A stretch of 49,676 nucleotides of DNA from Enterococcus_E cecorum_B. GTDB taxonomy: Bacteria > Bacillota > Bacilli > Lactobacillales > Enterococcaceae. Both the position numbers and the translations under genes were made by a program. The notes beneath the pieces were generated by a model. It did not search any database and was not told the origin of the DNA. It saw only the letters and a list, made by a program, of their open reading frames with translations. Location of the stretch: positions 1 to 49,676 of the forward strand of contig CAMMST010000013.1 of NCBI GenBank assembly GCA_946499615.1. Reading direction: 5' to 3'. This document shows positions 8,345-16,810 of the stretch, piece by piece (within the stretch, counting starts at the first letter, position 1; each line of letters begins with the position of its first letter).

Positions 8345-8373
8345 AATTTATCAGATAGTTTTCCAAGCGTCAA
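8345..8373 (-). promoter_or_regulatory. adcA promoter
   Basis: On the minus strand a -35 TTGACG (complement 8368-8373), a 17-bp spacer and a -10 TAAATT (complement 8345-8350), immediately upstream of the Zur-like operator. Confidence 0.7.
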
Positions 8374-8415
8374 GGAAAATGACCATAGATTTTTTTGAAA
8401 ACTTTTTTTACTTTT

Positions 8416-8545
8416 TGTTCAAAATTTCTTCACACTTCTGCTTTATGATTTAAGTATCCCAATAAACAACCCTATATAAACACTTTTTCGTTTTTAACTC
8501 CTTGTATGAAAAGCTAAATAGCCTCGTGCTGTTTAGCTTTTCGTT
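8416..8545 (+). ncRNA. putative small RNA, unit A of a tandem pair
   Basis: A ~90-bp block (8416-8504) is repeated at 8608-8698 with high similarity, including TTGTTCAAA, TAAGTATCCCAATAA, TATAAACACTTTTTC and TTTTTAACTCCTTG. A promoter-like TTCTTC-17-TTTAAG precedes the TATCCC motif. The block runs into an 11-bp hairpin (8508-8518 with 8532-8542) with a poor T-tract. No convincing coding frame or start signal exists. The conserved AACTCCTT is complementary to Shine-Dalgarno sequences. That it is transcribed is inference. Confidence 0.45.
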
Positions 8546-8564
8546 GTTTAGACAGTGAAGTTGC

Positions 8565-8601
8565 AAAAAAAAATGAGGAATGCATGTTTTTACACATTCC
8601 T
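8565..8601 (-). terminator. minus-strand hairpin with long T-run between small-RNA units
   Basis: AGGAATG arms (8576-8582 and the matching CATTCCT ending at 8600) form a hairpin that, on the minus strand, is followed by about nine T (complement of the A-run at 8565-8573). It could end an antisense transcript or insulate adcA; no minus-strand gene immediately upstream explains it. Confidence 0.4.
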
Positions 8602-8607
8602 AAAGAT

Positions 8608-8737
8608 TTGTTCAAAGTTTCTTCATATTTCTCTATTACTATATAAGTATCCCAATAACAACAACCCTTATAAACACTTTTTCATTTTTAACTCCTTGAA
8701 CAGGCGTACCAATAAATTAGGTGCGTCTGTTTTTTTG
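8608..8737 (+). ncRNA. putative small RNA, unit B of a tandem pair
   Basis: The second copy of the block described at 8416, with promoter-like TTCTTC-17-TATAAG and the same TATCCC and AACTCCTT motifs. Here it ends in a good terminator: ACAGGCGTACC (8700-8710) pairs with GGTGCGTCTGT (8720-8730) via two G-U pairs and six T follow. The hairpin sequences differ between units while the bodies are conserved, as expected for duplicated small-RNA genes. It could also be a leader of the downstream ABC operon, but that operon has its own promoter at 8769-8797. Confidence 0.5.
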
Positions 8738-8768
8738 CAATGAATGTGAATAATTTCCCAAAAATGCA

Positions 8769-8797
8769 TTGAATCGTTTTTTTTGTTATGTTATAAT
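8769..8797 (+). promoter_or_regulatory. promoter of the ABC-2 transporter operon
   Basis: -35 TTGAAT (8769-8774), 17-bp spacer, -10 TATAAT (8792-8797), 36 bp before the start codon. Confidence 0.8.
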
Positions 8798-8833
8798 CTT
8801 TTTATAATCAAACAATTACAAAAGGAGTTTATG

Positions 8834-9721
8834 ATGATTGAGATAAACAACGTGGTGAAGGGCTTTCATCACAAAGAAGTATTAAATATTGAACAATTAA
8901 CCATTCATAAAGGGGAAACTGTGGCAGTCATGGGGATGAATGGCGCTGGGAAATCCACTTTAATCAAACTCATTTCTGGGTTATTTAATCAAGATCAGGG
9001 CACGATTTTCGTCGATGGTCTGGCAAATACCGACCGTCATATCCACCAAAAAGTCAAATTCGTCTTAGAAAGCGGACGTGGCTATTATGACTATTTGACT
9101 GCCATGCAAAATATCCACTATTTTTTGAAACTAAACCAACTCTCGGTCAAACAAGTGCAACAAGAAATGTTAGACTATTTCGAATGGTTTGATTTCACTC
9201 CGTATCAAAACACCTTGGTCTCTGAGCTTTCTCAAGGGAACCGCCAAAAACTCTCCTTAATTATTGCGCTTTTATGCCAACCAGAAATTCTCTGTTTAGA
9301 TGAACCGACTAATGGCTTAGATGTAGTCAGCAAGCGTAGATTAGGAGAAACGTTAGCCAAAATCCAGCAAAAGCGCGACTTGACCATCATTATGACCACC
9401 CATGATTTTACCTTCACCAAAGAGTTTGCCAGTCGAATCTTAATTATGAACCAAGGCAAACTCACCAAGGATGGATCATTTACACAATTATTTGGCCGTG
9501 AGCAAGATTGGTTGAGTTATCATTTCACCTGTCCATTAGAAAGCAAAGCAGCCTTGCAAGCAAAATTTCCTGAACTTCACTTTGAAGAAACACAAGAAAC
9601 GATACAGTTTACGTGCAAAGAAGAAACGCAAAAAGATGAGATTTTACGCAACTTTAAAGTCTTGAGTTTTAAGGTTGAATTGCAGGACATGGATAACATT
9701 TTATACGAGGTGATTGCATGA
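8834..9721 (+). CDS. ABC transporter ATP-binding protein (ABC-2 type)
   Basis: A 295-residue ATPase with Walker A GMNGAGKST, signature LSQGNRQKLSLI, Walker B EILCLDEPTNGLD and switch His in MTTHDF, plus a ~70-residue C-terminal extension typical of ABC-2 drug or peptide exporters. I prefer the ATG at 8834 to the one at 8831 because it gives 6 nt to the AAGGAG site; an upstream in-frame ATG at 8783 lies inside the promoter. It overlaps the next gene by 4 nt (ATGA). The substrate is unknown; export of an antimicrobial or self-protection are usual roles. Confidence 0.88.
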   Translation: MIEINNVVKGFHHKEVLNIEQLTIHKGETVAVMGMNGAGKSTLIKLISGLFNQDQGTIFVDGLANTDRHIHQKVKFVLESGRGYYDYLTAMQNIHYFLKLNQLSVKQVQQEMLDYFEWFDFTPYQNTLVSELSQGNRQKLSLIIALLCQPEILCLDEPTNGLDVVSKRRLGETLAKIQQKRDLTIIMTTHDFTFTKEFASRILIMNQGKLTKDGSFTQLFGREQDWLSYHFTCPLESKAALQAKFPELHFEETQETIQFTCKEETQKDEILRNFKVLSFKVELQDMDNILYEVIA

Positions 9722-10452
9722 GTTTAAGTGATTTAACGCGTGAATTTTTCCGCCAGTTGCAAGAAATGGGCCAATTTAAATTAAACTTACTTTTCGCTAA
9801 CCTCTCCATCGTGATTATGGTTTCGGGTTATTTAGATTATTTTACGGGCCATCAATCTGTGGAAGCACTCTTTTTCTTGCTATTTACTTGGTATTTTGCC
9901 ACCCACAGTATCACGCATCCAACGTTTTTTGTAGAAGATGAAGTCTATGATCGTACTCTCATCAGCGTGATTCAAAGTCGCAAAAGTTTGGTTAGTGTCT
10001 TATTGTTAAAAATCATTGTGCAGATGCTGATTGATTTGGTAAAGGCGATTCCACTATTCCTATTGATTGCCTTCGTTATGAAAGTACCGTTTAATCACGG
10101 CATTGCAGGTAGCCTCCTGATTTTTCTACTTTGCTTTGTGGTTATTTTTGGTCTGTATGGAATGGGCTTAGGATTTGCCGGATTTAGCCTTTTATATAGT
10201 CGCACTTCAAGTGTTACAGGGTTAATTTCATATTTTATGCTCTTTTTTACCGGGATTTTAACGCAATCTACCAATCTCGTCCTTACCTATTTGTTTCCTT
10301 ATCAATATTTACGTAGCTTTATTCTACAACCCAATTTGGCTACAGCGAGCATTCTTAGTCTATACGCAATTATTTATTGGGTGATTGGCCTACTCGTCTT
10401 TTATGCCCTCTTTTCACACGCAAAAAAGAAGGGAGCGATTTTCAATGTATAA
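9718..10452 (+). CDS. ABC-2 type permease protein
   Basis: A 244-residue hydrophobic protein with about six membrane segments and a soluble N-terminal stretch, translationally coupled (ATGA overlap) to the ATPase gene before it and overlapping the next gene by 8 nt. No substrate-specific motif was recognised. With the following protein it probably forms the membrane pore, the two permeases being unequal halves. Confidence 0.75.
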   Translation: MSLSDLTREFFRQLQEMGQFKLNLLFANLSIVIMVSGYLDYFTGHQSVEALFFLLFTWYFATHSITHPTFFVEDEVYDRTLISVIQSRKSLVSVLLLKIIVQMLIDLVKAIPLFLLIAFVMKVPFNHGIAGSLLIFLLCFVVIFGLYGMGLGFAGFSLLYSRTSSVTGLISYFMLFFTGILTQSTNLVLTYLFPYQYLRSFILQPNLATASILSLYAIIYWVIGLLVFYALFSHAKKKGAIFNV

Positions 10453-11005
10453 TGAATTTCTGCGCTTTATCTATAATAAAAAACGCTATGGCTTTGACAG
10501 CTTCTCAGATGGGCTATATTTAGTCATCTTTTTATGCGGGACCTTACTGATTTTAAAAGGAAATCCTGAGGTGAATCTCTTTTTATATCTACTCTTCTTT
10601 GCCTTTACCAATATGATTGTTTTAGCCAATGAAGAATTAGAATATGAAATCCGCACCGATCAAATCAAGTATCTCGAGCTTTCCAGTCAAGGCATCTTTC
10701 AAGTTTATGCTAAGCGAGCAGTCATTTATTTTATCTACTCTGCGCTTTTATTTTTACTTTGTGCAGCCTTTATTTCACCTGTCAGTATTCCCGTACAATT
10801 AGGTAGTTTATGGGTTGCGCTATTTTGTGGCATTTTATTTTTTGCCTTGTATCAACTCGTGATTTGGCTGACCATTCGCTATCAAAGAATTTCGGTTGTG
10901 GTTGATTTCTTTTACACGATTCTCTTATTTTACTCTGGGATGGTCTTTCCGATCAAACATGGATTTAGTTTCGGCCAATTTCTCGTACAAACCTTTTTAT
11001 CATAA
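10445..11005 (+). CDS. second membrane subunit of the ABC-2 transporter
   Basis: A membrane protein of 186 residues with about five hydrophobic segments. I start at the ATG at 10445, preceded by GGGAG 9 nt upstream; the longer frame runs antiparallel in reading frame through the previous gene and has no ribosome-binding site. It is last in the three-gene operon and followed by a strong terminator. It is short for an ABC-2 permease, so it may be an accessory or half-size subunit. No recognised family. Confidence 0.65.
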   Translation: MYNEFLRFIYNKKRYGFDSFSDGLYLVIFLCGTLLILKGNPEVNLFLYLLFFAFTNMIVLANEELEYEIRTDQIKYLELSSQGIFQVYAKRAVIYFIYSALLFLLCAAFISPVSIPVQLGSLWVALFCGILFFALYQLVIWLTIRYQRISVVVDFFYTILLFYSGMVFPIKHGFSFGQFLVQTFLS

Positions 11006-11009
11006 AACG

Positions 11010-11056
11010 CAAAAAAACAAGCAGTCCAACAATCACGGACTGCTTGTTTTTTTTTT
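11010..11056. terminator. bidirectional terminator between ABC operon and pepF
   Basis: A perfect 12-bp hairpin (AACAAGCAGTCC / GGACTGCTTGTT) has an A-run before and a long T-run after it, so it can end both the plus-strand ABC operon and minus-strand pepF. Confidence 0.9.
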
Positions 11057-11078
11057 GATTTGATTTACGATCTTAGTT

Positions 11079-12896
11079 TTACTTTTCTAATTCGTTCACC
11101 AATGCTTCTAGTTCGTCTAGGCGTTGTTCGAAGACTTGCATGGCTTCTTTTAGATAATCTGCTTTAGTCATATCTACGCCGGCTTTTTTCATCACTTCGA
11201 TTGGGTAATCACTATTACCAGCTTTTAGATAGTTCAAGTAGTTTTCTAAAGCATTTTCTTCCTTGCTTAGAATCTTCTTCGCTAAGGCAGAGGCAGCACT
11301 AAAGCCAGTTGCATATTGATAAACATAATAATTGTAGTAGAAGTGAGGGATACGTGACCATTCATAGCTGATTTGTGGATCACTTGTCACTGCATCGCCA
11401 TAGTAGCGTTTGTTCAAGTTGCCATAATAATCATTTAAGAATTCAGCAGTTAATGGGGTACCTTTTGCATCTTCCACATGAATAAAGTGTTCAAATTCCG
11501 CAAATTGGGTTTGACGGAAAACAGTTGCCTTAAAGCCATCTAGATAATGATTTAAGACAAAGGCACGCACTTTAGGATCTTTTTGTGTTTCTAATAAGTA
11601 TTCAGTTAAGATATTTTCGTTTGTCGTTGATGCAATTTCAGCTAAGAAAATCGAGTAATCACCATAAACATAAGGTTGGTTTTTGCGTGTGAAATAACTA
11701 TGAACAGAGTGACCCATTTCATGAACCAAAGTAAATAATTGGTCTAGGGTGTCATGCCAGTTTAACAAGATGTATGGGTTGGTATCATAGCAACCTGATG
11801 AATAAGCCCCACTGCGTTTACCTTTATTTTCCACCACGTCAATCCAGCGGTTTTCAAAAGCTTCTTTTACCACAGCTAAGTATTCTTCGCCCATTGGTTC
11901 TAATGCTTTCATAGCTTGTTCGGTTGCTTCTTGATAAGAATATTTCAATGAGCTTTCACCTAAAAGTGGTGTGTAGACATCGTACATGTGCATTTCATCT
12001 AAGTTTAATAAACGCTTGCGCAAAGCCATATAACGATGTAACAATGGCAAGTTTTCATTAACCACGCTAACTAAAGTTTCGTACACACTTTCTGGAATAT
12101 GGTTGCCACTTAATGCTGCTTGACGGGCAGATTCAAAATGACGAACTTTCGCTGAGTAGTTATGACGTTTCACATTGGTACTTAAAGTTGAAGCGAAAGT
12201 ACGTGCAAATTGTTGGTACACTTTATACAAACCTTCAAAGGCATCTTTACGTACACGACGGTCAGTGCTTTCTAATAATTGACCATATACCCCATGAGAT
12301 AATTGGACTTTTTCACCTTTTTCATCTTCAATCACTGGAAATTCTAAGTCGGCATTGTTTAAAACAGAGAAAGTATCTGCTGCAGCGCCAAAAATTTCAC
12401 CGGCACCAGCTAATAATGCTTCTTGTTCCGCTGGTAAAATGTGTTCGCGATTGTCCACGATTTGTTGGATATAATGGCGGTATAAGCCTAATTCTGGTAA
12501 TTCATCGAAATAACCCCAAATTTTTGCATCATCTAAAGCTAATACTTCAGGTTCAAACCAGGCAATGGCTTCACTAGCTTTAGCGACTAAGGCATTGGCA
12601 CGTGAATGTAGCGCTTGATCTGTCGCATTGGTAGTGTCTTGGTCATTGCGAAGATGAGAGTAAACATAAAGCGTTTCTAATTGGCGCATCACATCTAAGC
12701 AATATTCTAAAGCAGCTAAAAAGGCTTTGGCACCATTGGCTAGTGTTCCTTGATAGTTGCCTACTTCTGCCAAACGATCATTCAATGCGGCAAATGCTTC
12801 TTCAAAGGCTGCATCGTCTTTAAAAATGACAGATAAGTCCCAAGTTAATTCTTCTGGTACTTCAGAACGTAATGGTAATTGTTTTGTTTCTGACAT
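11079..12896 (-). CDS. pepF: oligoendopeptidase F
   Basis: A cytosolic zinc metallopeptidase of family M3B that cuts short peptides. The catalytic HEMGH lies at residues 392-396 in LVHEMGHSVHS, with the downstream Glu ligand in IFLAEIASTTNE; 605 residues is the usual length. The ATG has GAGGTG about 6 nt upstream. It is monocistronic between coiA upstream and a bidirectional terminator. In lactic acid bacteria pepF often sits next to coiA, as here. A long antisense frame inside it has no coding support. Confidence 0.95.
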   Translation of the reverse strand: MSETKQLPLRSEVPEELTWDLSVIFKDDAAFEEAFAALNDRLAEVGNYQGTLANGAKAFLAALEYCLDVMRQLETLYVYSHLRNDQDTTNATDQALHSRANALVAKASEAIAWFEPEVLALDDAKIWGYFDELPELGLYRHYIQQIVDNREHILPAEQEALLAGAGEIFGAAADTFSVLNNADLEFPVIEDEKGEKVQLSHGVYGQLLESTDRRVRKDAFEGLYKVYQQFARTFASTLSTNVKRHNYSAKVRHFESARQAALSGNHIPESVYETLVSVVNENLPLLHRYMALRKRLLNLDEMHMYDVYTPLLGESSLKYSYQEATEQAMKALEPMGEEYLAVVKEAFENRWIDVVENKGKRSGAYSSGCYDTNPYILLNWHDTLDQLFTLVHEMGHSVHSYFTRKNQPYVYGDYSIFLAEIASTTNENILTEYLLETQKDPKVRAFVLNHYLDGFKATVFRQTQFAEFEHFIHVEDAKGTPLTAEFLNDYYGNLNKRYYGDAVTSDPQISYEWSRIPHFYYNYYVYQYATGFSAASALAKKILSKEENALENYLNYLKAGNSDYPIEVMKKAGVDMTKADYLKEAMQVFEQRLDELEALVNELEK

Positions 12897-12937
12897 ACAA
12901 ACACCTCGTATAATTAAATTTTAATCATCTTTAAGTA

Positions 12938-13936
12938 TTATAACACATCTCTCTCATTTGAAAAAAGGTTTGCACTTAATTTTTCGCATTCGATAAAGAT
13001 TTCCTCTAATATTTCTGCTTGATTCAAAAACGGATAATTCCAAGTAAAAGAAAAATTTTTTAATGCTTTTAGCCAAGACGGATAGTCACCTGTCTGTAAA
13101 TACAACATCCGTAAAATCAACAAATCATGCTCAAACAAGACGTGATAAGGACTTGATAAATAGCACCAACCAGGTAAAGCGAGGAGATTTTGCTGATGGA
13201 GATAACAAAATTCTTGTAAATCCATGATATGCTGCTGCCGATGAAACAACTGATTTTGCAAATAAAATTGGTATTCCTTTACCGTCCACGAAAAAGACTG
13301 TACAGGTGGTAACTGCAATTGAAACACTGACTTCAACTTTAATTCAGCCAAAGGAAGCTCTTTGCAATCATAAAAATACCCACGACGATAATGCCAACGG
13401 AGATTACTATAGTATAAAAGGACATTGCGCTTTTCATCAAATCCATAAAATTGAAAAGCCGTTTGTTTTCTACCACGACAAATCATCGCCTTCACCAATG
13501 GACGTAATTGATGTTTTTTAGGCTGCAATTTGCGTCCCACTAGCCACCAGGGATGATAATTTTCAGAAAAATAGCCTTGATTACGCTCTTGAAAACGTGT
13601 GGTAGATAACGGGGAACACTGCATTTCTATGGCAATTTTTCCTACTAAAAGATCCGGTCGCTGCTTTAATTGTGGCAAATAAGCCTCCATCTGTACGGGT
13701 AAATTTTGCTGTAACAACCATTGATAAAGCTGATTTTTGGCGCGTAAATGCTCGGCCGTCTCCCCTTCACTAAAACTCTCGCAAGCCTGGTGTTTAAAAT
13801 GGGCAAAATGCGCGATTTTATGTTTACCTCGTCTTAACTGAACTTGCTGCTTACAAGAGGGACAAAAATAATGTTGACTGCGCTTTGCTTGATGCGCATA
13901 AGTCATGATTTGTTTTTCATTCATCGCCAAAAGCAT
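12938..13936 (-). CDS. coiA: competence protein CoiA-like nuclease
   Basis: CoiA promotes recombination of incoming single-stranded DNA in competent streptococci and bacilli. Here an N-terminal zinc-ribbon-like CPSC (residues 25-28), a HFAHFKH segment and a nuclease-like core RPDLLVG..IAIEMQCSPLS (D, E and Q/C positions of the PD-(D/E)XK fold) are visible. I start at the ATG at 13936 with GAGG 8 nt upstream, rather than the GTG or ATG overlapping that site. It precedes pepF by about 40 bp and may be co-transcribed with it. I see no convincing ComX (cin) box. Whether the organism is competent is not indicated. Confidence 0.85.
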   Translation of the reverse strand: MLLAMNEKQIMTYAHQAKRSQHYFCPSCKQQVQLRRGKHKIAHFAHFKHQACESFSEGETAEHLRAKNQLYQWLLQQNLPVQMEAYLPQLKQRPDLLVGKIAIEMQCSPLSTTRFQERNQGYFSENYHPWWLVGRKLQPKKHQLRPLVKAMICRGRKQTAFQFYGFDEKRNVLLYYSNLRWHYRRGYFYDCKELPLAELKLKSVFQLQLPPVQSFSWTVKEYQFYLQNQLFHRQQHIMDLQEFCYLHQQNLLALPGWCYLSSPYHVLFEHDLLILRMLYLQTGDYPSWLKALKNFSFTWNYPFLNQAEILEEIFIECEKLSANLFSNERDVL

Positions 13937-13963
13937 CGACATCACCTCTACTTAATAAATACG

Positions 13964-14010
13964 CAAAAAAAAGAGAAAACCTTGTCGTCAAACAAAATTT
14001 TCTCTTTTTA
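13964..14010. terminator. bidirectional terminator after ispE
   Basis: Inverted repeat AAAAAGAGAAAA / TTTTCTCTTTTT around an 18-nt loop, A-rich before and T-rich after. It follows the ispE stop on the minus strand. The stem is AT-rich and may be moderately efficient. Confidence 0.55.
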
Positions 14011-14011
14011 A

Positions 14012-14863
14012 TTATGGTAATGTCCGCACAAGATAAACTTCTTCACAGAAACCTTTGAGGGCATTGTAGATTCTTTGGGCACGCGAATATTTCTGACATA
14101 AGGCAAAGACAGTCGGCCCACTGCCACTCATCATCGCCACATCGGCACCAAATTTCAACATTTTATCTTTCATTTTTTGGACAACGGGATATTTTTGAAT
14201 CGTCACACTTTCCAAATTATTGCCCATATTTGCAATCATCGCCTGATAATCTTGTGCTTCAATCGCGGCAATCAAATCATCAATCGGCACATGCTCAAGC
14301 TGAGTTGCGTCCACGATTTGAAAGATTTTGCGGGTCGAAACACTAATTCTAGGCTTGACCAAAACCACCCAACACTGCGGCATCGAGACAATGGGTTCTA
14401 CAATTTCGCCTTTACCACTGATTTTTGCGGTCGTCCCATGTAAACAAAACGGCACATCGGTACCCACTTGCATGCCGATTTCGATTAACTCATCCATGGA
14501 TAATCCTAAGTCCCATAAACGATTCAATCCACGTAAGGCTGCGGCACAATCACTACTACCACCGCCCAAACCAGCTGCTACCGGAATCCGTTTTTCAATC
14601 GTAATTTTAACCCCTTTTTGAATCTGATAACGTTCCTTTAAAATTTCTGCAGCTTGATACACATTATTACGCTTATCGACCGGCAAAAAGGCTTTATTAC
14701 TTGTGACAATAATCTCATCAGTTGGCAAGGACTCAATCTTCAAATGGTCAGCCAAATCCACGCTAGCCATTACCATCTTAAGCTCATGATAGTCATCTGC
14801 TCTTTTGTATAATACGTCCAGTCCAAGATTAATCTTCGCTGGGGCTTTTTCGTAAATTTCCAT
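14012..14863 (-). CDS. ispE: 4-diphosphocytidyl-2-C-methyl-D-erythritol kinase
   Basis: A GHMP-family kinase of the MEP isoprenoid pathway that phosphorylates the 2-OH of CDP-ME with ATP. KAPAKINLGLDV at the N-terminus carries the catalytic Lys region, PVAAGLGGGSSDCA (about 94-107) is the ATP loop with the catalytic Asp, and MMSGSGPTVFAL is the third GHMP motif. I prefer the ATG at 14863; a GTG three codons upstream is possible. Many enterococci keep this gene in the purR region, although most use the mevalonate pathway, so the gene may do a different job or be a remnant of a partial MEP route; the rest of the pathway is not in the window. Confidence 0.92.
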   Translation of the reverse strand: MEIYEKAPAKINLGLDVLYKRADDYHELKMVMASVDLADHLKIESLPTDEIIVTSNKAFLPVDKRNNVYQAAEILKERYQIQKGVKITIEKRIPVAAGLGGGSSDCAAALRGLNRLWDLGLSMDELIEIGMQVGTDVPFCLHGTTAKISGKGEIVEPIVSMPQCWVVLVKPRISVSTRKIFQIVDATQLEHVPIDDLIAAIEAQDYQAMIANMGNNLESVTIQKYPVVQKMKDKMLKFGADVAMMSGSGPTVFALCQKYSRAQRIYNALKGFCEEVYLVRTLP

Positions 14864-14925
14864 CGGCCTCACCTATCTCTTTAGACTCTTTGTTGTCCAT
14901 TTTAACATAGAGGACGCCTGCTTGC

Positions 14926-15105
14926 CTAGTCGCGCGTGTTGTGAGGTGTGTCATAGAACAATGCTTGCTCCAATTCATCTAGCGTATAATAGTTACCTTT
15001 CTTCATTTCCAAATAATTGGCATCAATCGTTTCTTGCAGATATTTTAATGCCGCTTCTTTTTCCTTTTCTTTTTACAAATTTAAAATCTCTATTTTTTTA
15101 TCCAT
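14926..15105 (-). pseudogene. small hypothetical gene with an in-frame stop at codon 11
   Basis: Read from ATG at 15105 (GAGGG 6 nt upstream) the frame is MDKKIEILNL, then TAA (15073-15075), then a further 48 codons of coding-looking, charged sequence (..KYLQETIDANYLEMKKG.., ..YTLDELEQALFYD..) to TAG at 14926-14928. One base change (e.g. TTA to TAA) would explain the interruption. No alternative start with a ribosome-binding site follows the stop. Family unknown; the size and the LDEL..L end recall small antitoxin-type proteins, but no toxin is adjacent. A sequencing error is possible. Confidence 0.6.
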
Positions 15106-15151
15106 CATCATCCCTCTTTTCTGTCGCCATTTTACCACAGTTTATCCTTTT

Positions 15152-16723
15152 TCACGCTTCCAAACGCACGACTTCATCAAAGCAGCCTGCACGTTCAGGT
15201 GTTAGATGATGGGTAATGGTTAGATAGGTTAAATCCGGTTGTTGCAAGAATAGTTGCTCAATTTTCTGGGCATTTTGCTGATCTAAATTGGCTAAAGCTT
15301 CATCTAAAATCAGAATCTCACGCGGATGCAACAAGGCGCGAATGAGACCAATGCGCTGTTTTTGCCCAGTGGAAAGCGAATGTTCATTGATTGATTCAGC
15401 TAACTTACTTTGAAAATCGGTTAAATTCATTTGTTCTAACAGGTAAATCAACTGTTCATCTGTTATCTTTTCATCCCACAAAGTTAAATTGTTTCGCAAA
15501 GTATCCTGAAAAATATGCGTCTGATTGCTCACAAAATTGATTCTTTTTAGCAGACTATTTTCATCTAACGTCTGTAAATCCGTCTCATTATAAAAAATTT
15601 TACCGTGATAATCGCGTAAATTTCCCAATAGTAATGCAAGTAAAGTTGATTTGCCACTGCCAGACTGCCCAACAATGGCATATTTCTTCCCGCGTTCCAA
15701 GTTTAAAGATAAATTGGTAAATACAGCATGGTTGCCAAACTGATAACCCACTTTTTCCAATTGAATTTGCTTGAAGTTTCTGGTAAATTCACGACGTTGT
15801 ACCTGGCTTTCTGAATGAAATTTTTGAAATATCGGCCGTACTGATGCCATCGAAACACGCAACTGATTAAAGGTCGTTAGTGAATTAAAAATATTTCCCG
15901 CGATTTGCCCCACGGAAGAAATCGCCCCAATCGAAATTTGGCCTAATGCAATCAGCAAACCCGTCAGCAATAACACGCCAACTTGACCGATAATTGAAAA
16001 GAATGCCATCACAACTTCAATTGCGGTACTTTTTTTGGTAAATTTCATCTTTTCAGCCATGAAGTGACGCATGATTTTCAAAAACTGTTGACTAATTACT
16101 TGCTTTTGACTAGCATAATATAACGTCGAATATCCCTCTAATTGATCGGTCATTCCCGCCACAAAATTTTCATTCGCTATAGAAAAATCGCCCATCACAC
16201 GCTCCATCCTCTTAGCAAACGGTTGTGGTAAATAAGTCAGTGCTAACGTTAACCCAATTGTCAAAACAACAATCCGATAATCAAAATTTAATAACGCTAC
16301 AATTGAAAAAAGCGTGGTAAAAACAGTTGATAGCAAACTGTAAAAACTTGCAAAACCTGATTGTTCAATAATTTGAATATCATTATTTAAAATCGACAAG
16401 TGCTCCCCTTGATCTTTTTGCTTAAAATTTTGAAAAGGCGCCTGCTGTATTTTTTGCAAATAATCATTGCGAATCAAGATACTCATCTTCTGTATTAACC
16501 ATGTCTGAAAAACGGTACACACATAAATCAGCAACAAATAGCCTAAGTATGCCGCCAAATTACACCCTATCCAGAAGAGAAAGCCATAAAAATCTTTTTT
16601 CACCAATGCATCGGTCATCACAGACAGCATGACTGATGCCAATACGAGACTCGCTGACTGCAATGCCAAAAGTAGCATCAATACTAGATTTTCAAATTTA
16701 TAGGCGAATAGATATTTCTTCAT
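15152..16723 (-). CDS. ABC exporter, fused membrane and ATP-binding domains
   Basis: A half-transporter of 523 residues: six hydrophobic segments in the first ~290 residues, then an ATPase domain with Walker A GQSGSGKST, an unusual signature LSTGQKQRIGL, Walker B EILILDEALANLD and switch His in TITHHLT. I start at the ATG at 16723 (AAGGATT and a GGAGG slightly farther upstream). It lies directly downstream of an Rgg-type regulator on the same strand, separated by a terminator-like hairpin, so the regulator probably controls it. Export of a peptide or antimicrobial is the common role of such pairs; the substrate is unknown. It is slightly short for the family. Confidence 0.88.
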   Translation of the reverse strand: MKKYLFAYKFENLVLMLLLALQSASLVLASVMLSVMTDALVKKDFYGFLFWIGCNLAAYLGYLLLIYVCTVFQTWLIQKMSILIRNDYLQKIQQAPFQNFKQKDQGEHLSILNNDIQIIEQSGFASFYSLLSTVFTTLFSIVALLNFDYRIVVLTIGLTLALTYLPQPFAKRMERVMGDFSIANENFVAGMTDQLEGYSTLYYASQKQVISQQFLKIMRHFMAEKMKFTKKSTAIEVVMAFFSIIGQVGVLLLTGLLIALGQISIGAISSVGQIAGNIFNSLTTFNQLRVSMASVRPIFQKFHSESQVQRREFTRNFKQIQLEKVGYQFGNHAVFTNLSLNLERGKKYAIVGQSGSGKSTLLALLLGNLRDYHGKIFYNETDLQTLDENSLLKRINFVSNQTHIFQDTLRNNLTLWDEKITDEQLIYLLEQMNLTDFQSKLAESINEHSLSTGQKQRIGLIRALLHPREILILDEALANLDQQNAQKIEQLFLQQPDLTYLTITHHLTPERAGCFDEVVRLEA

Positions 16724-16740
16724 AATCCTTGACCTCCACA

Positions 16741-16773
16741 AAAATAAACCTATAGAAGTTGTTCTTCCATAGG
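16741..16773 (-). terminator. hairpin between the Rgg-type regulator and the ABC exporter
   Basis: CCTATGGAAG and CTTCTATAGG arms (minus strand, 16764-16773 and 16749-16758) pair around a 5-nt loop and are followed by TTTATTTT. It can act as a terminator for the regulator gene or as an attenuator in front of the exporter, whose GGAGG lies immediately beyond. Confidence 0.65.
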
Positions 16774-16810
16774 CCTAGTGTAATGGATGTTCAACAGATT
16801 ACTTAAAAAT

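Noticed and set aside
8555..8743. 62-codon ORF in the adcA-ABC intergenic region
   Set aside because: No ribosome-binding site; the two DNA blocks are conserved irrespective of frame, which fits RNA rather than protein.
12113..12577. 154-codon plus-strand ORF inside pepF
   Set aside because: Antisense shadow of a well-conserved gene; no ribosome-binding site and no protein-like composition.
13937..13975. ComX/cin box before coiA
   Set aside because: The best candidate (TGCGTATT) matches only five of eight consensus positions.
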